Part shown: piece after piece, positions 1 to 8,131 of the stretch
How positions within the stretch are numbered: position 1 is the stretch's first letter
Layout of the letters: every line of letters starts with the position of its first letter
Assembly (NCBI RefSeq): GCF_900086595.1
Contig: NZ_LT575472.1
Coordinates: 903,046 to 967,045, forward strand
Direction of reading: 5' to 3'
From: Clostridium nigeriense
GTDB lineage: Bacteria; Bacillota; Clostridia; Clostridiales; Clostridiaceae
DNA: 64,000 nucleotides
Notes under the pieces: model-generated
Seen by the model: the letters and a program-made list of their open reading frames with translations, nothing else
Told to the model about the DNA's origin: nothing
Database searches by the model: none
Made by a program: the position numbers and the translations under genes

Positions 1-755
1 TACCAGAGTCAGTACCCCCTGCAATTGCTAAACCTTTTATGTCAATAATTCCTGGTTTTCTTGCTTTATATTCTATAGCTATATTAACATATGTATTTAA
101 TAGAGTTACTGGAGAATTAATAAATGATTGGATTTATAAAATGTTACAAATGCCTTTATTAGGATTATCTCAAAACTACTTTGCAGTTTTAATTCTTGCA
201 GTAATGATACAATTACTTTGGTTTTTTGGTATACATGGTGGAAACGTTATGGCACCAATTATGGAAGGGGTTTTTGGAGTAGCTTTATTAGCTAATATGG
301 AAGCTTTTCAAAATGGTCAACCAATTCCTTATTTATGGACAAGCGTATCATTTGGATCATTTGTTTGGTATGCAACATTAGGCCTATTGATAGCAATATT
401 CTTGCAATCAAGAAATAAGCATTATAGGGAAGTTGCAAAGTTAGGTATAGTTCCATGTATTTTTAATATTGGTGAGCCGGTTATGTATGGTCTTCCTACA
501 GTAATGAATCCAATATTATTTATACCAAAGATATTAGCACCAGCTTTAATGGTTACAGTTGCGTATTTTGCAACTAGTTTTGGTTTAGTAGCTCCAGTTA
601 CTCAAAATGTTACATGGGTTATGCCACCGGTATTATATGGTTTCTTCTCTACGGGATTTGACTGGAGAGCAATTGTGTTATCAGTAGTTAATTTAGTAAT
701 TGCTACATTAGTTTATTTACCTTTTGTAAAAATGGCTAATAAGGAGGAAATTTAA
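1..755 (+). CDS. PTS EIIC, lactose/cellobiose family (5' truncated by window)
   Basis: This is the C-terminal part of a membrane sugar permease of the lactose/cellobiose PTS family. The frame is open from base 3 upstream of the first in-frame ATG (39): it reads PESVPPAIAKPF, a conserved EIIC segment, so the gene starts outside the window. Visible landmarks are the WFFGIHGGN loop and the FNIGEPVMYGLP motif, both conserved in the sugar-binding EIIC core, and several hydrophobic helices. It overlaps the next start by one base, so it is co-translated with a GH35 beta-galactosidase. Its EIIA and EIIB are not in the window here and may lie upstream. Substrate is inferred to be a galactoside from the neighbour only. 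Confidence 0.9.
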   Translation, partial: PESVPPAIAKPFMSIIPGFLALYSIAILTYVFNRVTGELINDWIYKMLQMPLLGLSQNYFAVLILAVMIQLLWFFGIHGGNVMAPIMEGVFGVALLANMEAFQNGQPIPYLWTSVSFGSFVWYATLGLLIAIFLQSRNKHYREVAKLGIVPCIFNIGEPVMYGLPTVMNPILFIPKILAPALMVTVAYFATSFGLVAPVTQNVTWVMPPVLYGFFSTGFDWRAIVLSVVNLVIATLVYLPFVKMANKEEI

Positions 756-2536
756 TGCCTAAGTTTGAAATAAGGGAAGAGTTTTATATAGATGATGATA
801 AATTCAAAATTCTATCTGGAGCTATTCATTATTTCCGAATACATCCTTCACAATGGGAAGACACATTGTTCAATTTAAAAGCATTAGGATTTAATACAGT
901 TGAAACTTATATTCCATGGAATATTCATGAGCCATATGAAGGAAAATTTGATTTTAAAGGAATCAAAGATATAGAAAAATTTATAAAAACGGCTGAAAAG
1001 ATAGGTTTATATGTTATCTTAAGACCTACGCCTTATATATGTGCTGAATGGGAATTTGGTGGTCTTCCTGCATGGCTTTTAAAGGATAAAGATATAAAGC
1101 TTAGAAGTTCAGATAATAAATTTATTGAAAAATTAAGAAACTACTACAAAGTATTATTACCGAAATTACTTAAGTACCAAGTAACGAATGGTGGACCAAT
1201 TTTAATGATGCAAGTTGAAAATGAATATGGTTCCTATGGTAATGAAAAACAATATTTAAGAATTGTAGCATCAATGATGAAGGAAAATGGGGTAGATGTT
1301 CCCCTTTTCACTTCAGATGGAACGTGGATTGAAGCATTAGAATCTGGATCACTAATTGAAGATAATATTTTTGTATCTGGTAATTTTGGATCAAAATCAA
1401 AAGAAAATTGTAAGATACTTAAAGATTTTATGGAAGAAAACGATAAAAAGTGGCCTGTTATGTGCATGGAATATTGGGATGGATGGTTTAATAGATGGGG
1501 TGAAGAGATTATTCGCAGGGATTCTATTGATTTAGCTAATGATGTTAAGGAGATGCTTGAAATTGGTAGTATAAATCTCTATATGTTTAGAGGTGGAACA
1601 AACTTTGGGTTTATGAATGGTTGTTCTGCAAGGGGAAATAATGATTTGCCACAAGTTACTTCTTATGATTATGATGCGGTATTAACTGAATGGGGAAATC
1701 CAAGTGATAAATATTTTGAATTACAAAAGGTTATGAAATCACTATATCCTAATATTAAACAAATGCCTCCAAGAAAGAGAACAGTAAAGAATATTGGTAG
1801 TTACAAAACTGATGGAGTTGCTAATCTTATGTCTGTTATTTCAGATATTTCTAAAGAAGTAAAAACAGTATATCCCAAGGGGATGGAAGATTTAGATTGT
1901 AACTATGGATATATGTTATATAGTAGTGAAATAAAAAATTATTATCATGATGAAAAATTAAAAGTAATAGATGCTTCAGATAGATGTCATATATATGTAG
2001 ATGAAAAACTTATTTCTACTCAATATAAGGAAGAAATAGGAACAGAAGTTGAGTTTAGTAGTGAAAATGAAGTTATAAAGATTGATATATTAGTTGAAAA
2101 TTTAGGAAGAGTAAATTATGGACATAAGTTAAATGCTTCTACTCAAAGAAAAGGTATAAAGGGTGGAGTTATGATAAATAATCATTTCCATAGTGAATGG
2201 AAGCAATATCCTTTATTACTTGATGAAGATATGATTTCAAAAATTAAATTTGAAGAAAAAGTTATGACTATAGTAAATACACCTACATTTTATCATTTTA
2301 CTATTGAGTTAGATGAGATCTGTGATACATTTATAGATTGTTCCGAATATGGAAAGGGATGTATATTTATAAATGGATTTAATATTGGTAGATATTGGTC
2401 TAGAGGACCGATACAATATTTATATGTTCCATCTGGTTTCTTAAAAGACAAAAATGAAATTATTATATTTGAAACTGAAAATAACTTAATTAAAGAGCTT
2501 AAATTTAGTGATAAACCTATTTATTCTAATAAATAA
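755..2536 (+). CDS. bgaC: GH35 beta-galactosidase, BgaC-like
   Basis: A 593-residue cytoplasmic glycoside hydrolase family 35 enzyme without a signal peptide. The GH35 barrel fills about residues 1-310, followed by beta-sandwich domains. The acid/base is E157 in QVENEYGSYG and the nucleophile is E239 in MCMEYWDGWF. Length and sequence pattern match the pneumococcal BgaC type, which prefers beta-1,3-linked galactose and is also encoded beside a PTS; that specificity is transferred from the family, not shown here. The ATG overlaps the stop of the EIIC gene and has the Shine-Dalgarno AAGGAGG at 741-747. A GH35 enzyme acts on non-phosphorylated galactosides, so pairing with a PTS implies hydrolysis at a sugar end that is not phosphorylated. 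Confidence 0.93.
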   Translation: MPKFEIREEFYIDDDKFKILSGAIHYFRIHPSQWEDTLFNLKALGFNTVETYIPWNIHEPYEGKFDFKGIKDIEKFIKTAEKIGLYVILRPTPYICAEWEFGGLPAWLLKDKDIKLRSSDNKFIEKLRNYYKVLLPKLLKYQVTNGGPILMMQVENEYGSYGNEKQYLRIVASMMKENGVDVPLFTSDGTWIEALESGSLIEDNIFVSGNFGSKSKENCKILKDFMEENDKKWPVMCMEYWDGWFNRWGEEIIRRDSIDLANDVKEMLEIGSINLYMFRGGTNFGFMNGCSARGNNDLPQVTSYDYDAVLTEWGNPSDKYFELQKVMKSLYPNIKQMPPRKRTVKNIGSYKTDGVANLMSVISDISKEVKTVYPKGMEDLDCNYGYMLYSSEIKNYYHDEKLKVIDASDRCHIYVDEKLISTQYKEEIGTEVEFSSENEVIKIDILVENLGRVNYGHKLNASTQRKGIKGGVMINNHFHSEWKQYPLLLDEDMISKIKFEEKVMTIVNTPTFYHFTIELDEICDTFIDCSEYGKGCIFINGFNIGRYWSRGPIQYLYVPSGFLKDKNEIIIFETENNLIKELKFSDKPIYSNK

Positions 2537-2543
2537 AAATTTA

Positions 2544-2570
2544 AATTGGCTGTCACAGAGACAGCCAATT
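2544..2570 (+). terminator. Hairpin after bgaC
   Basis: An 11-bp perfect stem (AATTGGCTGTC / GACAGCCAATT) with a 5-base loop, 7 bases after the stop codon. There is no U-tract, so it may be a weak terminator or an RNA 3'-end stabiliser. Confidence 0.6.
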
Positions 2571-2616
2571 AGGAATTAATAATAGCTAACATTAAATATG
2601 CTAGAGGGATATGAAC

Positions 2617-3393
2617 ATGATTGGGAGTATATATTTTTTGGTAATTATTTTTTCAAATGCAATAGGAGCAATATCTGGCATGGGGGGAGGCGTCATAATT
2701 AAACCTATTTTTGATTTTATTGGCGCAGATCCTGTAGAAGTCATATCATTTTATTCTACAATGGCTGTTTTTACTATGTCTATTGTATCTATAATTAAGA
2801 GGATAAAAAGTGGAATGAAGTTTAATTGGAGGATAATTATTTTTGTTGCTATTGGAGCTATGATAGGGGGATGTGGAGGTAATATTGCATTTAATTTTCT
2901 ATTGGATTTATTTGAAGATGAAGCTATAGTTAAGTTGGTTCAAATTACAATAACTATTATTACTCTTATATTTGCATTTATTTATAGTAAATATAACTTT
3001 AAGAGTTTAAAGTTAAATCATTTTATTTCATATATAACATGTGGAATAATTTTAGGATTTGTTTCCAGTTTATTAGATATAGGTGGAGGACCTATTAATG
3101 TAGCATTATTTATGTTGGTATTTTCAATGGGAATAAAAGAAGCGACAGTGTACTCTATTTGTACAATTTTCTTTTCACAATTATCAAAGTTATTTACAAT
3201 AACAATTTCAGGTGGATTAGAGAAGTATAACTTAAGTATGCTTTTATACATAATACCAGCAGCTATTATTGGAGCTTTAATAGGAGTAAAAGCAAGCAAA
3301 GTGTTATCAGAAGATAAGGTAGCAAAAGTATTTCGAACAGTTATAATTATAGTATGCTGTATAAATATTTATAATGGGTTAAACTTATATTAA
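2617..3393 (+). CDS. TauE/SafE family sulfite/organic anion exporter
   Basis: A 258-residue multi-pass membrane protein of the TauE/SafE family (DUF81). About eight hydrophobic helices are visible. The two glycine-rich motifs typical of the family's internal repeat are AISGMGGGVIIKP near residues 19-30 and LDIGGGPINVALFM in the second half. The start is placed at the second ATG: AGAGGGA at 2603-2609 lies 7 bases before it, but only one base before the ATG at 2611. The family exports sulfite, sulfoacetate or related anions, but the substrate here cannot be read from the sequence. It seems to stand alone, between a hairpin and a bidirectional terminator. Confidence 0.82.
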   Translation: MIGSIYFLVIIFSNAIGAISGMGGGVIIKPIFDFIGADPVEVISFYSTMAVFTMSIVSIIKRIKSGMKFNWRIIIFVAIGAMIGGCGGNIAFNFLLDLFEDEAIVKLVQITITIITLIFAFIYSKYNFKSLKLNHFISYITCGIILGFVSSLLDIGGGPINVALFMLVFSMGIKEATVYSICTIFFSQLSKLFTITISGGLEKYNLSMLLYIIPAAIIGALIGVKASKVLSEDKVAKVFRTVIIIVCCINIYNGLNLY

Positions 3394-3413
3394 TTAAGTT
3401 TTTATATAGTTAT

Positions 3414-3458
3414 AAAAGGCACTATTTGGTTTTAAAATAATCAACTAGTGCCTTTTTT
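3414..3458. terminator. Bidirectional terminator between TauE gene and ROK repressor
   Basis: AAAAGGCACTA pairs perfectly with TAGTGCCTTTT, with a T-run on the plus strand and A-run on the other side. It serves two converging genes. Confidence 0.85.
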
Positions 3459-3491
3459 AGATGAATTTAATATTATTGAAGTTTGAATAAC

Positions 3492-4685
3492 TTAATTAAA
3501 TTCAATTAAATGTTTGGATAAACAAAGAGCAGCAGCAGCTAAAGCTCCATTGTAACTATGATAACTTTTAATAATAATATCCTGCTTTTTATGTTTAGAT
3601 AATAGACTAATATTTTGATTTAATAATTCTTTTAATAGATTTCTTAATAAAGGTTCATTAAACAATTCTCCATGAACTATAATTTTATTGCAATCAATCA
3701 TCATGGACAAATTATTTAGAGTAATTGAAAGGTACTTAATTGCAGAGTGAAGTATTTTTATTATTCCTTCATCCCCTAAGCTATATGCTTTTAATACAGT
3801 TTCTATTGATATTTTATTTTTATCTGAAACCAATTGCTTTAAGTATGTGACCTCTGAGTTATCAAAAAGGATTTGAGACTTCTTAATAATCCATGCTTCA
3901 CTACCATAGGTTTGAAGGCAACCTCTCTTACCACATTCACATAACTCTCCATCTGGGTGTACAACTATATGACCTATTTCTCCAACAAGAAAGTTATCCT
4001 TAGCATATAGATTACCATTATACATATAAGAGCAAAACATTCCTCTACTTACATGAAAGAAGATAAAGTTGCTATCAATTCCAGTGAAGGTAAATAGCCT
4101 TTCAGCTAGTGTCATACATTTGACGTTATTTTCAAAGAAAATTGGTAGTTCAACATTATCTAAAATATATTTTATATCAAAATTTTTCCAAAATACATTA
4201 TTACTAATAATACTCTTAGTATTATCATCAAAGTGCCCTGGTAGTGCAACACCAATTGCTTTTGGACTAAATTTCTTATATTTATCTATAAAATTATTTA
4301 ACTCATTAATATAGTATTCTTCTGTTAAAGTTTCACTTAAATTAGATGAGTTTAGTGAAATTATTTTATCATTAATAATTTTTCCAGTATTATCAGTTAA
4401 ACAAAAAGAGATATATTTAAGAGATAATTCTGTACCTATATAGAAACTATGGTTAGAAGATACCCCTAAAAGTATTTTTTTTCTACCAGATTTACTTTCT
4501 TCAGGTATGACTTCACCAATTTCATGTATAAGATTTTCTTGAATCATATTTCCGGTAATTTCACTAACTGTTGCAGGTGTAATACCAGTTTCTTTTGATA
4601 TGTCAATTCTTGAAATTGGACCTTTAGCATATATTTTATCTAAAATTTTAAATCTTAACTTTTGTTGGTTTTTTGTAAGTTTCAT
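3492..4685 (-). CDS. ROK-family transcriptional repressor (XylR/NagC-like)
   Basis: A 397-residue ROK regulator. Residues 1-75 form a winged helix-turn-helix (ISRIDISKETGITPATVSE is the HTH core). The rest is the sugar-binding ROK fold, with the zinc-site signature GHIVVHPDGELCECGKRGC. The start has the ribosome site GAAAGGAGGTT (minus strand, 4690-4700). It is divergent from the PTS operon starting at 4898, and ROK proteins normally repress the adjacent sugar operon until an inducing sugar binds. Regulation of that operon, and possibly itself, is therefore inferred. Whether it also retains sugar kinase activity is unlikely given the HTH fusion. Confidence 0.9.
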   Translation of the reverse strand: MKLTKNQQKLRFKILDKIYAKGPISRIDISKETGITPATVSEITGNMIQENLIHEIGEVIPEESKSGRKKILLGVSSNHSFYIGTELSLKYISFCLTDNTGKIINDKIISLNSSNLSETLTEEYYINELNNFIDKYKKFSPKAIGVALPGHFDDNTKSIISNNVFWKNFDIKYILDNVELPIFFENNVKCMTLAERLFTFTGIDSNFIFFHVSRGMFCSYMYNGNLYAKDNFLVGEIGHIVVHPDGELCECGKRGCLQTYGSEAWIIKKSQILFDNSEVTYLKQLVSDKNKISIETVLKAYSLGDEGIIKILHSAIKYLSITLNNLSMMIDCNKIIVHGELFNEPLLRNLLKELLNQNISLLSKHKKQDIIIKSYHSYNGALAAAALCLSKHLIEFN

Positions 4686-4716
4686 ATTTAACCTCCTTTC
4701 ATAATGATATTATATA

Positions 4717-4828
4717 ATATTAATAATAATTTATAAACAATTATATTGATTTAATTTAAAAATAACATTGACAGATTATAAAATATAATATAATATTTAG
4801 TTAATAAATAATTAATTATTATTAATAT
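4717..4828. promoter_or_regulatory. Promoter of PTS operon flanked by a 15-bp inverted repeat (possible ROK operators)
   Basis: TTGACA at 4768-4773 and TATAAT/TAATAT at 4789-4796 (15-17 base spacing) form a plausible promoter. Perfect inverse copies of ATATTAATAATAATT lie at 4717-4731 and 4814-4828, either side of it, in the space between the ROK gene and its likely target. The repeat is pure A/T, so chance is not excluded. Confidence 0.5.
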
Positions 4829-4897
4829 ATCATATGAAATGGTTTTAATATGATTATAATTTATTTTTTATAATTAATTAAGTGAGGTGAGGTCAAT

Positions 4898-5982
4898 ATG
4901 AAAAAACTAAATGAGTTTCTTGAAGAAAAAATGTTACCTATAGCTGCAAAGCTTGGGTCAAACAAAGTATTAATTTCAATACGTGATGGTATAACATTAA
5001 GTATGCCACTAATTATTATTGGTTCGTTATTCATGATAATAGCAAGTTTTCCAGTTAAAGCATGGACTGATTGGTTGCAGCTGTAGGAATTGATGCTTAT
5101 TTATGGAAGGGTGTAGATAGTAGTTTCGGATTGATGGGGATAGTAGCAAGTTTCGGAATTGCAAATAGCTTAGCTCGTCAAAATAAAGTTGATGGAGTTT
5201 CAGCAGGTATTATAGCATTATCTTCATTTATAGTTGTTACACCTTTTGTAAGTGGTGAAACAGGTACAGGCATCCCAGTTGGCTACATGGGAAGTAAAGG
5301 TTTATTCGTAGCTATGATTCTTGGCATTATTTCAGCTTCAATTTTTTGCTGGTTTATAAAACGTGATATTCAAATAAAATTACCAGATTCTGTTCCACCT
5401 GCAGTTGCTAGAATCTTTAGTGCTTTAATTCCAGGTGCAGCTATTATAACTTTATGGTTAGTTGTTTTTGCAGTTCTTGATAAGATGAATATTGGTAATA
5501 TTCATGACATAATGATGATAGTTCTAGGAGGACCTTTAGGGTTACTTGGTAATAACATATTTGGAACAATTATTGCAATTATTGCTAGACGTAAAAATGC
5601 AAGTAAAATGACTAAAGCTATGGCGCCATTAACTTTAACTCCTGGTATATTTAATATTAATGAACCTGCTATGTTTGGTTTACCAATAGTGATGAATGTT
5701 TCATTAATAATACCATTTATTTTAGCACCAGTAGCAAATGCGGTAATATCATATGTAGCAATGGCTTCGGGATTAGTTGCAAGAACTAAAGGTATAACAG
5801 TTTCTTGGACAATGCCACCAATTCTTAGTGGATTCCTTATAACTGGAAATCATATAAGCGGAGCTATATTGCAATTAGTATGTATACTTGTAGACGTAGC
5901 AATTTATTGGTTCTTCTATAAAGCAGTTGAAAAACAAAATTTAGCTTTAGAAGCAGTAGAAGCTAATGAAGTAATGAATTAA
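4898..5982 (+). pseudogene. PTS EIIC, lactose/cellobiose family, frameshifted and internally deleted
   Basis: Two reading frames together make one EIIC. Codons 1-62 (to a stop at 5084-5086) give the usual N-terminus, and a frame from about 5071 continues with VGIDAYLWKGVDSSFG to 5982. Loss of one base in TTG(G)CAGCTG near 5076-5080 would join them. A second lesion is visible: after GPLGLLGNNIFGTI the protein jumps straight to IAIIARRKN, lacking about 65 residues that the EIIC at 1-755 has there, including the conserved GIHG loop. A tandem repeat AATTATTGC (5568-5585) sits at this junction. The rest, ending with FNINEPAMFGLP, is normal. The ribosome site is GAGGTGAGGT. Two independent defects argue for a dead permease, with the EIIB and EIIA downstream left intact. 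Confidence 0.75.
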
Positions 5983-6049
5983 GTAAAATTAGTCAAATTG
6001 AAATAAATTAATATATATAAAAGTTAAAGAAATATTTGGAGGAGTAATT

Positions 6050-6952
6050 ATGGGTAAAAGATTAATTAGTGCAAATGCTTCGGAGATACTACAAATGACC
6101 GCAGCAGAGTTAAAACAAAGTATTAAAGCAAGCGAAGGGAGAACCATTCTTTCAGAGAATGTGGCACCAAGAGAATCCTTTATCGGTGATATTACTAACT
6201 CTGAGATAGCTAGAGCTTTTGGAGCGGATTTAATTCTGCTTAATTGTGTAGATGTTTTAAACCCTTGGATCTTTGGGCTAGAAGTAAAAGAAGGATCTTC
6301 TTTTGTAGATGAACTACATAATTTAGTAGGTCGTCCAATAGGTGTAAATCTAGAGCCAGTAGACTTAGAGGCTGACATGGCAGAGGATCTTTATACTATA
6401 AGTAAAGGTAGACAAGCTAACCTTGAAACAATTAAGGAAATTGAAAAGCTAGGTATGGATTTTGTATGCTTTACTGGTAATCCAGGTACAGGAGTTACTA
6501 ATTCACAAATAGAAAAAACAATTCGTTTAGCAAAAGAAAATTTCTCAGGATTAATAATTGCTGGTAAAATGCATGGAGCTGGTGTTAATGAGCCAGTTGC
6601 TGATTTAAAGGCAGTGGAAAGTTTCATTGATGCTGGTGCAGATATTATATTAGTACCTGCAGTTGGTACTGTACCTGGTTTTGATGATTCAGAACTAAAA
6701 GAAGTAGTTAGGGTAGCACATGAAAAAGGTGCTCTTGTATTAACTGCTATTGGTACTAGCCAAGAAAGCTCAGATGAAGATACTATTAAACAAATTGCAA
6801 TAAGAAATAAGATCTGTGGAGTAGATATTCAACATATTGGGGATGCTGGTTATGGTGGAGTTGCACCTTTCGAGAATATTTTTGCTATGAGTAAGGCAAT
6901 ACGTGGTGTTCGCCATACAGTATCAATGATAGCACGTTCAATTAACCGTTAA
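6050..6952 (+). CDS. Uncharacterised TIM-barrel-like protein of PTS operons
   Basis: A 300-residue soluble protein I do not recognise with certainty. It has an alternating beta/alpha pattern with glycine-rich loops (GKMHGAGVNEPVAD, FIDAGADIILVPAVGTVPGF, IQHIGDAGYGGVAPFENI) resembling phosphate-binding TIM barrels. It resembles proteins commonly found inside lactose/cellobiose PTS operons and often labelled only as a domain of unknown function (I believe DUF7916). The start ATG follows GGAGGAG at 6038-6044. Its place between EIIC and EIIB suggests action on the imported phospho-sugar, for example as an epimerase, aldolase or lyase. That is inference from position only; no catalytic motif can be named. 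Confidence 0.6.
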   Translation: MGKRLISANASEILQMTAAELKQSIKASEGRTILSENVAPRESFIGDITNSEIARAFGADLILLNCVDVLNPWIFGLEVKEGSSFVDELHNLVGRPIGVNLEPVDLEADMAEDLYTISKGRQANLETIKEIEKLGMDFVCFTGNPGTGVTNSQIEKTIRLAKENFSGLIIAGKMHGAGVNEPVADLKAVESFIDAGADIILVPAVGTVPGFDDSELKEVVRVAHEKGALVLTAIGTSQESSDEDTIKQIAIRNKICGVDIQHIGDAGYGGVAPFENIFAMSKAIRGVRHTVSMIARSINR

Positions 6953-7074
6953 TTATTAAATAAAAGGAAATATAGTTGAATATTTAGGATGATGGGTTAA
7001 AATTTAACTTATCTTCCTATATATTACCAAAATTAGAGAGAGTATTAACCACAGATAAGAAAGGGTGTATATAT

Positions 7075-7389
7075 ATGAAAAAGACAATTATGTTAGTGTG
7101 TGCTGCAGGAATGAGTACTAGTTTAATGGTTACTAGAATGCAAAAGGCTGCTGAAGCTAAGGGCATAGAAGCAGATATATTTGCTATTTCAGCAGGTGAA
7201 GCAGATGCTTATTTAGATGAGAAAAAGGTAGATGTATTACTTTTAGGACCACAAGTAAGATTTATGAAGGCGCAATTTGAAGAAAAGGTTGCACCAATGG
7301 GAATTGCACTAGATGTAATACAAATGACAGATTACGGTATGATGAATGGAGAAAAGGTATTGGATCAAGCAATTAAATTAATGAAATAG
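7075..7389 (+). CDS. PTS EIIB, lactose/cellobiose family
   Basis: A 104-residue phosphocarrier. The N-terminal beta strand and P-loop read IMLVCAAGMSTS, with the phosphorylated cysteine at position 9, as in CelA/ChbB-type EIIB proteins. It takes phosphate from the EIIA encoded 36 bases downstream and passes it to sugar bound in EIIC. The start has AAAGGGTG upstream. The partner EIIC in this operon looks inactive, so this EIIB may now serve another permease, perhaps the one ending at 755; that is a guess. Confidence 0.93.
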   Translation: MKKTIMLVCAAGMSTSLMVTRMQKAAEAKGIEADIFAISAGEADAYLDEKKVDVLLLGPQVRFMKAQFEEKVAPMGIALDVIQMTDYGMMNGEKVLDQAIKLMK

Positions 7390-7425
7390 AATTATAGATC
7401 TAATTACTTAAAAGGAGTGTTTAAT

Positions 7426-7746
7426 TTGGAAGAACAAACAAACTTAGAAGTTATTATGGAGTTAATTATGTATGGTGGAGATGCTAAAAGCAATGCTATG
7501 GAAGCAATTCAAGCTGCTAAAGCTGGAGACTTTGAATCAGCTAAAGCTAAGATTTCAGCAGCAGAAGCTTCATTAGTAAAGGCTCATCATTCTCAAACAG
7601 GAATGTTAACTGAAGAAGCTAAAGGAAATAAGTCAGAAGTTTCTTTATTAATGGTACATGGACAAGACCACTTAATGACTTCAATGGCATTTACAGATTT
7701 AGCAAAGGAAATTGTTGAAGTTTATAAGAGAATTGATGAAAAGTAA
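7426..7746 (+). CDS. PTS EIIA, lactose/cellobiose family
   Basis: A 106-residue helical phosphocarrier. The phospho-acceptor is H78 in LLMVHGQDHLM, the same position as in classical LacA-type EIIA proteins; a trimer with three helices per subunit is the family norm. The start chosen is TTG at 7426, which lies 8 bases after AAAGGAG (7411-7417). The upstream in-frame GTG at 7417 overlaps that ribosome site and is unlikely. It is the last gene of the operon before a strong terminator. Confidence 0.92.
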   Translation: MEEQTNLEVIMELIMYGGDAKSNAMEAIQAAKAGDFESAKAKISAAEASLVKAHHSQTGMLTEEAKGNKSEVSLLMVHGQDHLMTSMAFTDLAKEIVEVYKRIDEK

Positions 7747-7773
7747 TCATTATATAAAAAAATATTTTTATAT

Positions 7774-7821
7774 AAAAACCAGTAGCAGAATAATTATAGT
7801 TATTCTGCTACTGGTTTTTTT
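7774..7821 (+). terminator. Strong intrinsic terminator of PTS operon
   Basis: A 19-bp stem containing AACCAGTAGCAGAATAA and its complement, loop TTATAG, then a run of seven or more T. Confidence 0.92.
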
Positions 7822-8131
7822 AGTATGAGAAATAAAATTACGTTAAGTATTTCGTAAGATTTTAGTTTATAGTAAAGCTAAAGTAAAAAAAGTTGGGGAA
7901 AAAGTGATATATAATCCCTTGGTAGATATATTAAAGAAGAGATTTATTAATGAAAAAAGTGCTAATAAGATAATGGCGACAATAATCTATAACACCAAGA
8001 AGAAATGAGAATTTACATAATATTATAATATTTATAAAAGAAGTAAATAGAATGAGCAATTATTGACAAAAAAATTTGAAAAGAATATATTAAGTATATT
8101 AAATGAGAGCTATGATAGAGGTGAATGACAG
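7822..8131. other. Intergenic region with promoter of the FUSC gene
   Basis: Between the terminator and the next gene I see no convincing gene. A short open stretch near 7850-8008 (about 50 codons, no good ATG or ribosome site) could be chance. A clear promoter lies at 8063-8091 (TTGACA, 17 bases, TATATT). Confidence 0.5.
8063..8091 (+). promoter_or_regulatory. Sigma-A type promoter for FUSC gene
   Basis: TTGACA at 8063-8068, a 17-base spacer, and TATATT at 8086-8091, about 40 bases upstream of the GTG start. Confidence 0.75.

Noticed and set aside
5071..5090. Programmed -1 frameshift in the EIIC gene
   Set aside because: No slippery heptamer or downstream stimulatory structure is visible, EIIC genes are not known to use recoding, and a second lesion in the same gene points to decay.
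7850..8008. Open stretch of about 50 codons before the FUSC promoter
   Set aside because: It has no ATG start with a ribosome site, no recognised motif, and lies directly after a strong terminator.
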